Part shown: piece after piece, positions 56,586 to 64,000 of the stretch
Position numbering within the stretch: the stretch's first letter is position 1
Layout: each line of letters begins with the position of its first letter
Source: Spirochaetota bacterium
GTDB taxonomy: Bacteria > Spirochaetota > Spirochaetia > Treponematales > Treponemataceae
Direction of reading: 5' to 3'
Length of the DNA: 64,000 bases
Assembly: GCA_023443865.1 (NCBI GenBank)
Contig: JAEZST010000022.1
Coordinates: 310,001-374,000, forward strand
Program-made: the position numbers and the translations under genes
Notes under the pieces: model-generated
What the model was told of the DNA's origin: nothing
Databases searched by the model: none
Seen by the model: the letters and a program-made list of their open reading frames with translations, nothing else

Positions 56586-58247
56586 TTATTCCATACCTGC
56601 CAGGCTCTCGGAAACCGAGAACGCGTGGTCGCCGATCTTCTCCACGTTCCGTACGATATCGATATAGAGAAGCTCCGCCTTGACGTCCGCGCCTTCTTCG
56701 AGGCGTTTTCGGGCGATCTTCTTGAGATTCTTCCTAAATAGATCGATCTGCTCTTCCATCAGCGCCGCGTTTTCCAGCTGGGCGGCGTTGAGCGGGGCGT
56801 TTAGGTGTTCGTGCACGTACTCGAGGAATTTGCCGACCAGCTCGAAGTAGGGCTTCAGGCGGTCCATATCCTCTCCCTGAATCGCCATCTTTTTCTCGCG
56901 CTGGCGCACCAAAAGCAGGGCAATGGAGTAGATATTGTCCGTCACGCTTTCCAGGTCGTCCACGATTTGAAGCATGCGGCGAACGTTGGCTTTCGCCTTG
57001 TCCGAAAGCGCCAATTGCGAGGTTTTGACCAGAAAGCCCGATAATTCTTCCTGCATCTGGTCGGCGAAGGTTTCGTTATGGGAAAGGTCTTCCACCAGGA
57101 CCGCGTCGCTCTCTCCCGTGTTGCCGTCGAGCAGTTTGCCCAGGGAGCCGAACATATGGCGTACCAGCTCGGACATCACGATTATTTCGCGCTCGGCCCT
57201 GAAAACGAAAGATTCTGCGTTCTCCTTCATGCCGCCGAGGGCGAAGTCGAGCTTGTAGGCGGGCGGGGGTTCGTGGGCGCCGGGCTTGATAATGGTCTCC
57301 ACGAGCCGGGCGACCTGGTTCACGAAGGGAAGGAAGATGATCGTGTTGACCGTATTGAACACGGTGTGGAGCATGGCCAGGTGGGTCGTAATCGATTCGG
57401 GGGTAATGCCCCCGGGAACGACGAACTCTACCAGGTGAAGGAAGGGCTTAAAGAAGATCATGGCGAGAATCGTACCCGCCACGTTGAAAAGGACGTGAAC
57501 GGCGGCGGCCCTTCGGGCATTGAGCTTCGTGCCGATTGCCGCGAGCACCGCGTCTATGGTGGTGCCGATGTTGCTTCCGAGCACCATGGCGGCGGCGAAC
57601 TCCCAGGTAAGGAGCCCGTTATGGCTCATGGTAAGAATGATGGCGGTGGAGGCGCTGGACGAATGGATGAGCATGGTGAGCAGCATGCCCGCGAATACGC
57701 CCACGATCAGCCCCAAAAAGCCCTTGTCCGCGAAGAAGGCGACGAAGCTTACCTGGTCCGCGCTGACCGTGGGTATGGCCTTGGCCAGCAGTTCCAGCCC
57801 CAGGAAGAGGAGGCCGAACCCCATCAGGGCCTCGCCCAGTCCCTCTTTTTTAAGGCTTCTGAAGAAGGTCAAGAAATAGCCGATGCCGAACACGGGCACG
57901 GCTATGACGGCCAGCTTGAACTTGAAGCCGACGAGGGAGACGATCCAGGCGGTAATCGTCGTTCCGATGTTCGCGCCGAAGATGACGCCGATGGACTGGG
58001 TCAACGTTAAAAGGCCCGCGTTCACGAATGAAACTGTCATGACCGTGGTCGCGCTGGAAGACTGGATGATCGCGGTGATCCCCATTCCGGTGAGCACGGC
58101 GGCAACGCGGTTCCCGGTCATGAAATTCAGAATGCGGTGCAGGCTTTCGCCGGCGCTTTTCTGAATGCCGTCGCTCATGAGCTTCATGCCGTAAAGGAGA
58201 AGGCCCAGGGCGCCAATTATCTCGAATATAATGGAGACGATTACCAT
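56586..58247 (-). CDS. Na/phosphate cotransporter with PhoU-like domain
   Basis: 553 residues from ATG 58247. Two inverted NptA-type repeats with the QSSSAT signature: GMGITAIIQSSSATTVMTVSFVNAGLL (about 55-80) and GMLLTMLIHSSSASTAIILTMSHNGLL (about 185-210), each followed by GANIGTT / GSNIGTT. About eight membrane helices lie in residues 1-340. Residues 350-553 are a helical PhoU-like domain (LVRHMFGSLGKLLDG, VRRMLQIVDDLESVTDNIYSIALLLVRQREKK, VRNVEKIGDHAFSVSESL). It imports phosphate with sodium and may sense it. A TTGAAA-17-TATGTT promoter lies 6 nt before ATG, predicting a leaderless transcript. Confidence 0.93.
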   Translation of the reverse strand: MVIVSIIFEIIGALGLLLYGMKLMSDGIQKSAGESLHRILNFMTGNRVAAVLTGMGITAIIQSSSATTVMTVSFVNAGLLTLTQSIGVIFGANIGTTITAWIVSLVGFKFKLAVIAVPVFGIGYFLTFFRSLKKEGLGEALMGFGLLFLGLELLAKAIPTVSADQVSFVAFFADKGFLGLIVGVFAGMLLTMLIHSSSASTAIILTMSHNGLLTWEFAAAMVLGSNIGTTIDAVLAAIGTKLNARRAAAVHVLFNVAGTILAMIFFKPFLHLVEFVVPGGITPESITTHLAMLHTVFNTVNTIIFLPFVNQVARLVETIIKPGAHEPPPAYKLDFALGGMKENAESFVFRAEREIIVMSELVRHMFGSLGKLLDGNTGESDAVLVEDLSHNETFADQMQEELSGFLVKTSQLALSDKAKANVRRMLQIVDDLESVTDNIYSIALLLVRQREKKMAIQGEDMDRLKPYFELVGKFLEYVHEHLNAPLNAAQLENAALMEEQIDLFRKNLKKIARKRLEEGADVKAELLYIDIVRNVEKIGDHAFSVSESLAGME

Positions 58248-58253
58248 TTTCCT

Positions 58254-58282
58254 AACATAACAGAGAACGGGCGACTTTTCAA
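58254..58282 (-). promoter_or_regulatory. Promoter of the Na/phosphate transporter, leaderless
   Basis: On the minus strand TTGAAA (58282-58277), 17 nt and TATGTT (58259-58254), with 6 nt to ATG 58247. Confidence 0.6.
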
Positions 58283-58302
58283 TGATTCGAGGAACCGTTA
58301 CT

Positions 58303-59061
58303 ATGACAAAGATGAAAAACCAGGTTCCTTTTGCCGTATGGCTTTTCGCCGCGGGACTCGTAACGATCCTCCCGACGGCCTGTGACGCGATCCGATTGCC
58401 TCCCGCCGCGGCCGCCAACGCGGGCGTTCCCGAAAAAGCCGCGGCGCCGGCGAAAAAAACGCCGCGGCACGCGCAGGACGGGCGGCGCGTCGCCGTGTAC
58501 GCGGGCGCGAGTTACGGCTCTCGCCCCGTTTTTGGCGGGCTCGAAACCGAATACGGTCTCGCGGAAGAGGGCGGCATGCTTTTTTACCCGGAAACCCTCG
58601 ACGCGGCGGCCTCGGAGGAACGGCTCACCGCAGTAATCGCCCTGGGCGCGCCCGAACGGACCGTCAGGGGCCTTGAGCGCCTTCGCTCGACCCGTCCGGG
58701 CGTTACGATCGTCTCGGTCTTTCCCGCTGACGAGGTGCTCTCCGTCGAAGCGGTCTCCGACCTCGTGATCGATATACCCGCCGCCTCGGGGCTTCTCGCC
58801 GACGAGAACGCGTCCAGTTCCGCATTCGTTTCCGACGCGGAGCTCTCGACGCTCCTCGCCGTGGCGGCCCTCTTTGCCGAGCAGGACGCCGATCAGGCGC
58901 CCCTGGCCCGGTTCGATTCCGCCTTGCAGGCCGCCCGCAAGGATTTGCGCGATCCCGTCGCCGGCCGCGACTGGGTCATTTCGCCCTATCTGGACGCCGA
59001 TACGGGACTTCGCTCGCGAAACCATCTCGTGATCGACCTCGGCGGGGAGGCGAACCCATGA
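58303..59061 (+). CDS. Predicted lipoprotein of unknown function
   Basis: 252 residues from ATG 58303 (GAGGA 9 nt upstream; ATG 58282 and 58312 are alternatives). Signal region MKNQVPFAVWLFAAGLVTILPTAC with loose lipobox. After a Pro/Ala/Lys spacer, the mature part alternates beta and alpha (RRVAVYAGASYGSRPVFGGLETEYGLAEEGGMLFY, LTAVIALGAPERTVRGLERLRSTRPGVTIVSVFPADEVLSVEAVSDLVIDIP), like one lobe of a periplasmic-binding protein. The stop overlaps the metallophosphoesterase gene by 4 bp, so they are co-translated. Family not recognised; a BMP-like binding lobe is possible. Confidence 0.72.
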   Translation: MTKMKNQVPFAVWLFAAGLVTILPTACDAIRLPPAAAANAGVPEKAAAPAKKTPRHAQDGRRVAVYAGASYGSRPVFGGLETEYGLAEEGGMLFYPETLDAAASEERLTAVIALGAPERTVRGLERLRSTRPGVTIVSVFPADEVLSVEAVSDLVIDIPAASGLLADENASSSAFVSDAELSTLLAVAALFAEQDADQAPLARFDSALQAARKDLRDPVAGRDWVISPYLDADTGLRSRNHLVIDLGGEANP

Positions 59062-59765
59062 ACACCCTGATACAGCAGGAATCCGGTCTCCTCGGCTCGG
59101 CCGAGAGCGTCACCGCCCTGGCCGAGACCGATTCATCCCGAATTCTCGTGGTTTCCGATACCCACGGCCATTATCCGGTCTTCGAGGCGATTGTCCGGGA
59201 ATACGGACCCCGGTGCGACGCATTGCTGTTCGCCGGAGACGGCATGTGGGATCTGGTCGAGTACGTCGAGAACGCCCATGATTCGGAACGCCTGAAAGAT
59301 GCCCTCCCGCCCGTGGTCGCCTTCGTCTCGGGAAACGGCGACGGGGACCAGTACCGCGTGCGCCTTGGCGCCTCGGGCGATCCCGAATATCCCCGGGAAG
59401 CCCCCGGCTGTACCCTCGTGGTGCCCTCGCGCCAGATCGTCCACGCGTCGGGATACTCCGTCCTGCTGACCCACGGGCACCGCTATTCGGTGGACGTAAG
59501 CCTCGAGATGCTCGTGGACTCCGCCCACGCCATGAAGTGCGACATCGCGGTCTTCGGCCATACCCACATTCCCTTCGCCGAAACCTTCACCCATATCCTC
59601 GCCCTGAATCCCGGGAGTCCCGCGCGGCCCCGGGGAAAGAGCGAACCGAGCTTCGCGGTTATCGAGCTCGACGCCACGTCCACCGAGCCGGTTCCTTCCT
59701 TTTATCTCGTGCGGGAAGGCCTGCTCGGCGGATTCATCTTCGACGAGCCGATCACGGAACGGTAA
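59058..59765 (+). CDS. YfcE/MJ0936-type metallophosphoesterase
   Basis: 235 residues. Calcineurin-like fold with the usual metal ligands in order: SDTHGHYPVFEAI (D-x-H), FAGDGMWDLVEYV (GD), VSGNGDGDQYR (GN), LLTHGHRYSVD (H) and FGHTHIPFAETF (GHTH). Related enzymes hydrolyse phosphodiesters in vitro, including cyclic nucleotides; the natural substrate is unknown. A 27-residue leader precedes the domain. It starts within the stop codon of the upstream lipoprotein gene. Confidence 0.9.
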   Translation: MNTLIQQESGLLGSAESVTALAETDSSRILVVSDTHGHYPVFEAIVREYGPRCDALLFAGDGMWDLVEYVENAHDSERLKDALPPVVAFVSGNGDGDQYRVRLGASGDPEYPREAPGCTLVVPSRQIVHASGYSVLLTHGHRYSVDVSLEMLVDSAHAMKCDIAVFGHTHIPFAETFTHILALNPGSPARPRGKSEPSFAVIELDATSTEPVPSFYLVREGLLGGFIFDEPITER

Positions 59766-59856
59766 CCGGACTCGGGATTCGATTCGCACGCCGGGTCAAG
59801 CGCCCGGAACGCCGTCCGGGGTAAACTCCTAATCAAGAGGGGGGAAACGGAAATCG

Positions 59857-60777
59857 ATGCGGGAAGATACCGAAAGCGCGAAGGTCGAGGCGGTACGGAG
59901 AATTCAGGAGTATATAGAAGGCCACCTGGGCGATCCGCTAACCTTGGCCGAGCTCGCGGGTGAAGCGAGGTACTCGCCCTGGCACGCGCAGCGAATATTC
60001 AAGGAGCTGACCGGAAAGGCCCTGTTCGAATATATCCGGTCGCTGCGATTGTCCAAGGCGGCATTGGAGCTTCGCGACGGATCGTCGCGGGTGCTCGACA
60101 TAGCCCTCGACTTTACTTTCGGTTCCCATGAGGGCTTTACCCGCTCCTTTTCCAAAGAATTCGGCTTGGCGCCGTCGGCGTACCGGCTGAACCCCGTGCC
60201 GATTCGGCTCTTTATGCCCTTCCCGGCCGCCCCCCGACACAGGATCGCGAGAGGAGAGTCAAGGATGGATGCGACAAAAACCGACGCAAATGAAATGAAG
60301 GCGATTTTCGCCCAGGTTATCGAACGGCCGGCGCGGAAGCTTCTGCTGAAGCGGGGAACGAAGGCCGAGGAATATTTCGCCTATTGCGAAGAGGTCGGGT
60401 GCGACGTATGGGGCGTGCTCACCAGCGTGAAGGACGCGCTGTACGAACCGGCGGGGTTTTGGCTCCCGCGAAAGCTCCGGCCTGCCGGTACCTCTACATA
60501 CGTTCTCGGGGTAGAGCTTCCCTCGTCTTATGCCGGCGCGGTGCCGGAAGGGTATGAGGTAATCGACTTACCCCCGGCGACCATGATGGTGTTCCAGGGC
60601 GAGCCCTACGACGACGAGGTTTTCGAGGTCGAGGTCTGTAACGTTATGGCGAAAATCGACCGTTTTGACCCCAAAACCTACGGTTGGGACTGGGATCCCG
60701 AAGCGGCGCCCCGCTTTCAGCTTGCGCCGGAAGGTTGGCGCGGGTATATTGAAGCCCGACCGGTGAAACGGGCGTAA
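59857..60777 (+). CDS. AraC-family regulator with GyrI-like effector domain
   Basis: 306 residues from ATG 59857 with a G-rich ribosome site. Residues 10-110 are two AraC helix-turn-helix motifs: DPLTLAELAGEARYSPWHAQRIFKELTGKALFEYIRSLRLSKAALELRD and VLDIALDFTFGSHEGFTRSFSKEFGLAPSAYR. Residues 145-305 form a GyrI/SOUL-like ligand-binding domain (FAQVIERPARKLLLKRG, YVLGVELPSSYAGAVPEGYEVIDLPPATMMVFQGEP, GWRGYIEARPVK). This Rob-like architecture senses small hydrophobic compounds. Target genes are unknown; it lies next to the complex gltB control region but separate in transcription. Confidence 0.9.
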   Translation: MREDTESAKVEAVRRIQEYIEGHLGDPLTLAELAGEARYSPWHAQRIFKELTGKALFEYIRSLRLSKAALELRDGSSRVLDIALDFTFGSHEGFTRSFSKEFGLAPSAYRLNPVPIRLFMPFPAAPRHRIARGESRMDATKTDANEMKAIFAQVIERPARKLLLKRGTKAEEYFAYCEEVGCDVWGVLTSVKDALYEPAGFWLPRKLRPAGTSTYVLGVELPSSYAGAVPEGYEVIDLPPATMMVFQGEPYDDEVFEVEVCNVMAKIDRFDPKTYGWDWDPEAAPRFQLAPEGWRGYIEARPVKRA

Positions 60778-60978
60778 AATCCGAGCTTTTTTGCACGAAA
60801 TGCGATATTCATGCAGAAATATCGCGTTTCTTGCATAAATATTCATGAAAAGGCCGAAAAGCTCCCCTCGGATACTGGACAAAAGGGACAGTTTCGTACA
60901 AAGTCTAGGTACTGTAGTACGGTGAAGCTAGACTGCATTAACTGTACTTTAACTGTAGTCCATGTCGAGGAGACAAAG
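60778..60978 (+). promoter_or_regulatory. Repeat-rich control region upstream of gltB
   Basis: No gene is present in these 201 bp, which are AT-rich against their surroundings. Three direct copies of WTGCAnRAAA-like sequence start at 60791, 60811 and 60831, exactly 20 bp apart. Inverted repeat GCGATATT/AATATCGC spans 60802-60825. Farther down, AGTCTAG (60902-60908)/CTAGACT (60928-60934) encloses GTAC-TGTA-GTAC (60909-60920), and ACTGTA recurs at 60911, 60941 and 60952, the last two within TTAACTGTA copies 11 bp apart. The helical phasing points to cooperative regulator binding, plausibly nitrogen control. I cannot place the promoter with confidence. GAGGAG at 60967-60972 is the gltB ribosome site. 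Confidence 0.6.
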
Positions 60979-63900
60979 ATGCCTTTTGTGAAACGTCCCG
61001 GTCGATACGGGCTGTATGATCCGGCGAATGAGAAAGAAAACTGCGGCGTCGGATTCATCGCCAATATCAAGGGAAAGCGGAATCATTCCATAATAGAAGA
61101 TGCAGGCCATATATTGTGCCGCATGGACCATCGCGGGGCTCGCGGGGCCGAAGTGAATACGGGCGATGGGGCCGGTATGCTCACCGCGCTTCCGTACGAA
61201 TTCCTCGCGAAGGCGGCCAAACGCGACGCGGGACTGACGCTCCCGGCGGAAGGTTCCTTCGCGGCGGGCATCGTGTTTCTGCCCCAAAACGAAGCCGATC
61301 GAGATGCGTGCAAGGCCACGGTTGAAAAAAACGTTCTCGCCGCGGGACAAAAGCTGCTGGGTTGGCGCGTAGTTCCCACGAATAACGCGAATCTCGGTCC
61401 CACCGCCCGCGCGAGCGAGCCGGCCATGGAAATGCTTTTCGTCGGCGTCGGCTCGGACGGCCTTGGTCCCGAGGCCTTCGACCGCAAATTATACGTCATC
61501 CGCAAGGAAGCCACCCACGCCCTCCGCGGGAAATCCCACGACAAGGATTCCCACTTTTACGTGGCGAGCCTTTCCTGCCGCGTCATGGTCTATAAGGGCA
61601 TGCTGGCGCCGGAGCAGCTGTTCGACTTTTACCCCGACCTTACCGACCCGGATTACACCTCGCATCTCGCCATGGTGCATTCCCGGTTCTCCACCAATAC
61701 TTTCCCGTCCTGGGACCGCGCGCAACCCCTGCGCTTCATGGCCCATAACGGCGAAATCAATACCCTGCGCGGTAACAAGAACAAGATGCTCTCGCGCCAG
61801 GGAACGTTAAAGAGCGAGCTTTTCGGCGACGAGCTGAAGCGGGCCTTCCCGGTGATCGAGCCGGACCTATCCGACTCGGGCGCCTTCGATAACGCCCTGG
61901 AAACCCTCCTCATGGGCGGCCGGAGCCTTCCCGAATCGGTCATGATGATGATTCCCGAGGCGTGGGAAAACCATCAGGGCATGAGCGCCTCGAAGAAAGC
62001 CTTCTATGAATACGCGAGTTCCATGATGGAACCCTGGGACGGTCCCGCCTCCATCTCCTTCACCGACGGAACCTACATCGGCGCGGTGCTCGACCGAAAC
62101 GGCCTTCGCCCCAGCCGCATTTACATTACCGACGACGACACGGTTATCATGGCGAGCGAGGTGGGCGTCCTTCCCATCGATCCCAAAAAGATCGTTAAAA
62201 AGACGCGGCTGCAGCCCGGAAAGATGTTCCTCGTGGACTTCAAGGAAGGCCGTATCGTCAACGACGAGGAAATAAAGGAAAAGATCGCTTCCTCCAAGCC
62301 TTACAAGGCCTGGCTCGACAATCAGGTGATCCGCTTCGATACCCTGCCCGCCGCCAAGGCGAACTCCCCGGCGCACGCTCCCTCGGTGGACCTCGACGCC
62401 CTCAAAAAGGAGCTTCGCGCCAACGGCTACACTTTCGAGACCCTTTCCATGCTCCTCAAGCCGATGGTGGAAACCTCGCAGGAAGCCCTGGGTTCCATGG
62501 GCAACGACACGCCCCTCGCGGTGCTCTCGAACCAGCCTAAGCTCATGTTCGACTATTTCAAGCAGCTCTTTGCCCAGGTGACGAACCCGCCGATCGACTC
62601 GATCCGCGAAGACATCATCATGAGTCTCGAGTCCTTCATCGGCCCGGAACAGAACCTTCTGGAGCCGGGAGAAGGCCACTGCCACCGCCTGCGCCTGAAG
62701 CACCCGGTGATGAACAACGTCGAGCTCGCCGCCCTCAAGGAAATCAATACCCGGGGCTGGAAATCGAAGGTGATCGACATTACCTGGGAAGTCGCGAAGG
62801 GCGCAACCGCTCTCGTGAAAGCCCTGGATCGGATCGAAAAAGAGGCCGAGAAGGCCATCGCCGACGGGTACCAGATCGCTATCCTATCCGATCGGGCTTC
62901 CTCTCCCGAGAAGGCTCCCATTCCGTCCCTCTTGGCGATCGGCGCGGTTCACCAGTATCTCGTGCGCGGCGAAAAGAGAACCCAGATCGGTCTCGTGCTC
63001 GAGGCGGCCGAGCCCCGTGAGGTGCACCATTTCTGCATGCTTTTCGGCTACGGCGCGGACGCGGTGAACCCCTATCTCGCCTTCGAGGCCATGTGGATGC
63101 TCCAGGCGGACGGTAGTTTCTCCAAGTCCTACACCCAGGAAGACATCGTTTACAACTATATAAAGGCCGTCGAAAAGGGCATGCGCAAGGTATTCGGCAA
63201 GATGGGCATTTCGACCCTCGAATCCTACAAGGCCGCCCAGATTTTCGAGGCCGTCGGGCTTGCCGACGAGGTGGTGGACCGCTGCTTCACCGGTACGGCG
63301 AGCCGCATCGGGGGCGCGGGCTTCGCCGAGATCGCGCAGGAAATCGCCGCCCGTTATAGCGACGCGTACCCGGCGCGGGAAGAGAACCCCTTCGACGAGT
63401 ACCGCAGCTCCGGCGATTACCATGTCCGCTTCGGCGGCGAAAAGCACATGTGGGACCCCGAATCCATCGCGAACCTGCAGGTCGCCTGCCGCAATAAGGA
63501 CCGCAAGGCTTGGGACGCCTTCTCGAGCAGGCAAAACGCCCGTTCGACCGAACAGGCTACCATTCGCGGCCTTCTCAAGTTCCGCGACGGCAAGACCGCC
63601 GACGGAAAGGCGATTACCCCGGTCCCCCTCGCGGAAGTGGAACCCGTTTCCGAGATCGTCAAGCGCTTCGTTACCGGCGCCATGAGTTACGGATCCATAT
63701 CCCTCGAGGCCCACCAAACCCTCGCCATCGCGATGAACCGCCTCGGCGGCAAGTCGAATACCGGCGAGGGCGGCGAGGACCCGGCGCGCTTTAAGCCCGA
63801 GGCCAACGGCGACAGCCGCCGCTCGGCGATCAAGCAGGTCGCTTCCGGCCGCTTCGGCGTTACCATCGAGTACCTGGCGAACTCCGACGAGATCCAGATC

Positions 63901-64000
63901 AAGATGGCCCAGGGAGCCAAGCCCGGCGAGGGCGGCGAGCTTCCCGGCCACAAGGTCGACGACTATATCGCGAAAACAAGATACTCAACCCCGGGCGTGG
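60979..64000 (+). CDS. gltB: Glutamate synthase large subunit, 3' truncated by window
   Basis: At least 1007 residues, open to the window end, from ATG 60979 (GAGGAG 6 nt upstream). It makes glutamate from glutamine and 2-oxoglutarate. After a propeptide of about 21 residues, the N-terminal nucleophile Cys begins CGVGFIANIKG; the amidotransferase domain continues with CRMDHRGARGAEVNTGDGAG, HSRFSTNTFPSWDRAQPLRFMAHNGEINTLRGN and RNGLRPSRIY. The central domain contains LSDRASS and GAVHQYLVR (about 630-665). The FMN domain starts with FVTGAMSYGSISLEAHQTLAIAMNRLGGKSNTGEGGED, and the sequence stops at QGAKPGEGGELPGHKV. The iron-sulfur and C-terminal beta-helix parts lie beyond the window. Confidence 0.97.
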   Translation, partial: MPFVKRPGRYGLYDPANEKENCGVGFIANIKGKRNHSIIEDAGHILCRMDHRGARGAEVNTGDGAGMLTALPYEFLAKAAKRDAGLTLPAEGSFAAGIVFLPQNEADRDACKATVEKNVLAAGQKLLGWRVVPTNNANLGPTARASEPAMEMLFVGVGSDGLGPEAFDRKLYVIRKEATHALRGKSHDKDSHFYVASLSCRVMVYKGMLAPEQLFDFYPDLTDPDYTSHLAMVHSRFSTNTFPSWDRAQPLRFMAHNGEINTLRGNKNKMLSRQGTLKSELFGDELKRAFPVIEPDLSDSGAFDNALETLLMGGRSLPESVMMMIPEAWENHQGMSASKKAFYEYASSMMEPWDGPASISFTDGTYIGAVLDRNGLRPSRIYITDDDTVIMASEVGVLPIDPKKIVKKTRLQPGKMFLVDFKEGRIVNDEEIKEKIASSKPYKAWLDNQVIRFDTLPAAKANSPAHAPSVDLDALKKELRANGYTFETLSMLLKPMVETSQEALGSMGNDTPLAVLSNQPKLMFDYFKQLFAQVTNPPIDSIREDIIMSLESFIGPEQNLLEPGEGHCHRLRLKHPVMNNVELAALKEINTRGWKSKVIDITWEVAKGATALVKALDRIEKEAEKAIADGYQIAILSDRASSPEKAPIPSLLAIGAVHQYLVRGEKRTQIGLVLEAAEPREVHHFCMLFGYGADAVNPYLAFEAMWMLQADGSFSKSYTQEDIVYNYIKAVEKGMRKVFGKMGISTLESYKAAQIFEAVGLADEVVDRCFTGTASRIGGAGFAEIAQEIAARYSDAYPAREENPFDEYRSSGDYHVRFGGEKHMWDPESIANLQVACRNKDRKAWDAFSSRQNARSTEQATIRGLLKFRDGKTADGKAITPVPLAEVEPVSEIVKRFVTGAMSYGSISLEAHQTLAIAMNRLGGKSNTGEGGEDPARFKPEANGDSRRSAIKQVASGRFGVTIEYLANSDEIQIKMAQGAKPGEGGELPGHKVDDYIAKTRYSTPGV

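Noticed and set aside
60785..60815. Sigma-54 promoter upstream of gltB
   Set aside because: TTGCAC and TGC elements are present but the GG-N10-GC core of the -24/-12 consensus is not.

Overview
This 64 kb window is a dense, GC-rich (about 60% by eye) bacterial chromosome segment. The gene set points to a spirochaete, most likely a Treponema relative. It has a class I (archaeal-type) lysyl-tRNA synthetase, a PnrA/TmpC-like basic membrane lipoprotein with its ABC transporter, many lipoproteins with loose lipoboxes, a DUF4954-type protein, and an anaerobic ferredoxin-linked amino-acid catabolic cluster. The assignment is an inference from gene content; no rRNA or marker search was possible. I found no phage, complete transposon, insertion sequence or CRISPR array.

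Layout: 1-3.3 kb carries the 3' part of an omptin-like outer-membrane protease gene, tRNA-Leu(CAG), and an operon of a response-regulator HD-GYP phosphodiesterase plus a degenerate receiver/histidine-kinase protein. At 3.4-5.8 kb deoD, a small membrane protein and gnd form an operon that could link nucleoside ribose to the pentose phosphate pathway. At 5.8-10.1 kb are a DUF4954 protein, a mutarotase-fold protein and alanine racemase. At 11.4-21 kb lies an aryl-pyruvate oxidation cluster: iorA, an M3 oligopeptidase, iorB, two phenylacetate-CoA ligases, a tandem ACT protein and a LacI-like regulator, interrupted by a GNAT gene and a truncated ABC ATPase behind a MerR-type promoter. At 21-24 kb are two exported proteins and class I LysRS. 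At 24-28.5 kb is a four-gene nucleoside-type (PnrA/BMP) ABC transporter.

The second half holds a CBS-type family II pyrophosphatase, an RluA-type enzyme and an AAC(3)-fold protein (29-33 kb); pth and mazG; outer-membrane proteins and lipoproteins (34-39 kb); a MarR-controlled pair of ABC exporters (39-43.5 kb); a flavodoxin; a GH13 amylase facing a very large glycogen debranching enzyme/pullulanase fusion (44-51 kb); clpP; enolase; a UPF0158-GNAT fusion; a stand-alone DbpA-type RNA-binding protein; a metallo-beta-lactamase-fold hydrolase; a Na/phosphate cotransporter-PhoU protein; a metallophosphoesterase pair; an AraC-GyrI regulator; and the first two thirds of gltB behind an unusually repeat-rich promoter region.

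A window-wide pattern is that about twelve genes start 5-11 nt downstream of a recognisable -10 box and have no Shine-Dalgarno sequence. This predicts leaderless mRNAs, alongside many genes with ordinary ribosome binding sites. The features I rank highest are the debranching/pullulanase fusion, the leaderless pattern, the ior operon whose alpha subunit lacks its ferredoxin domain, the omptin-like protease, and the pseudo two-component protein paired with HD-GYP. I did not find one clear, wholly new multi-gene system.
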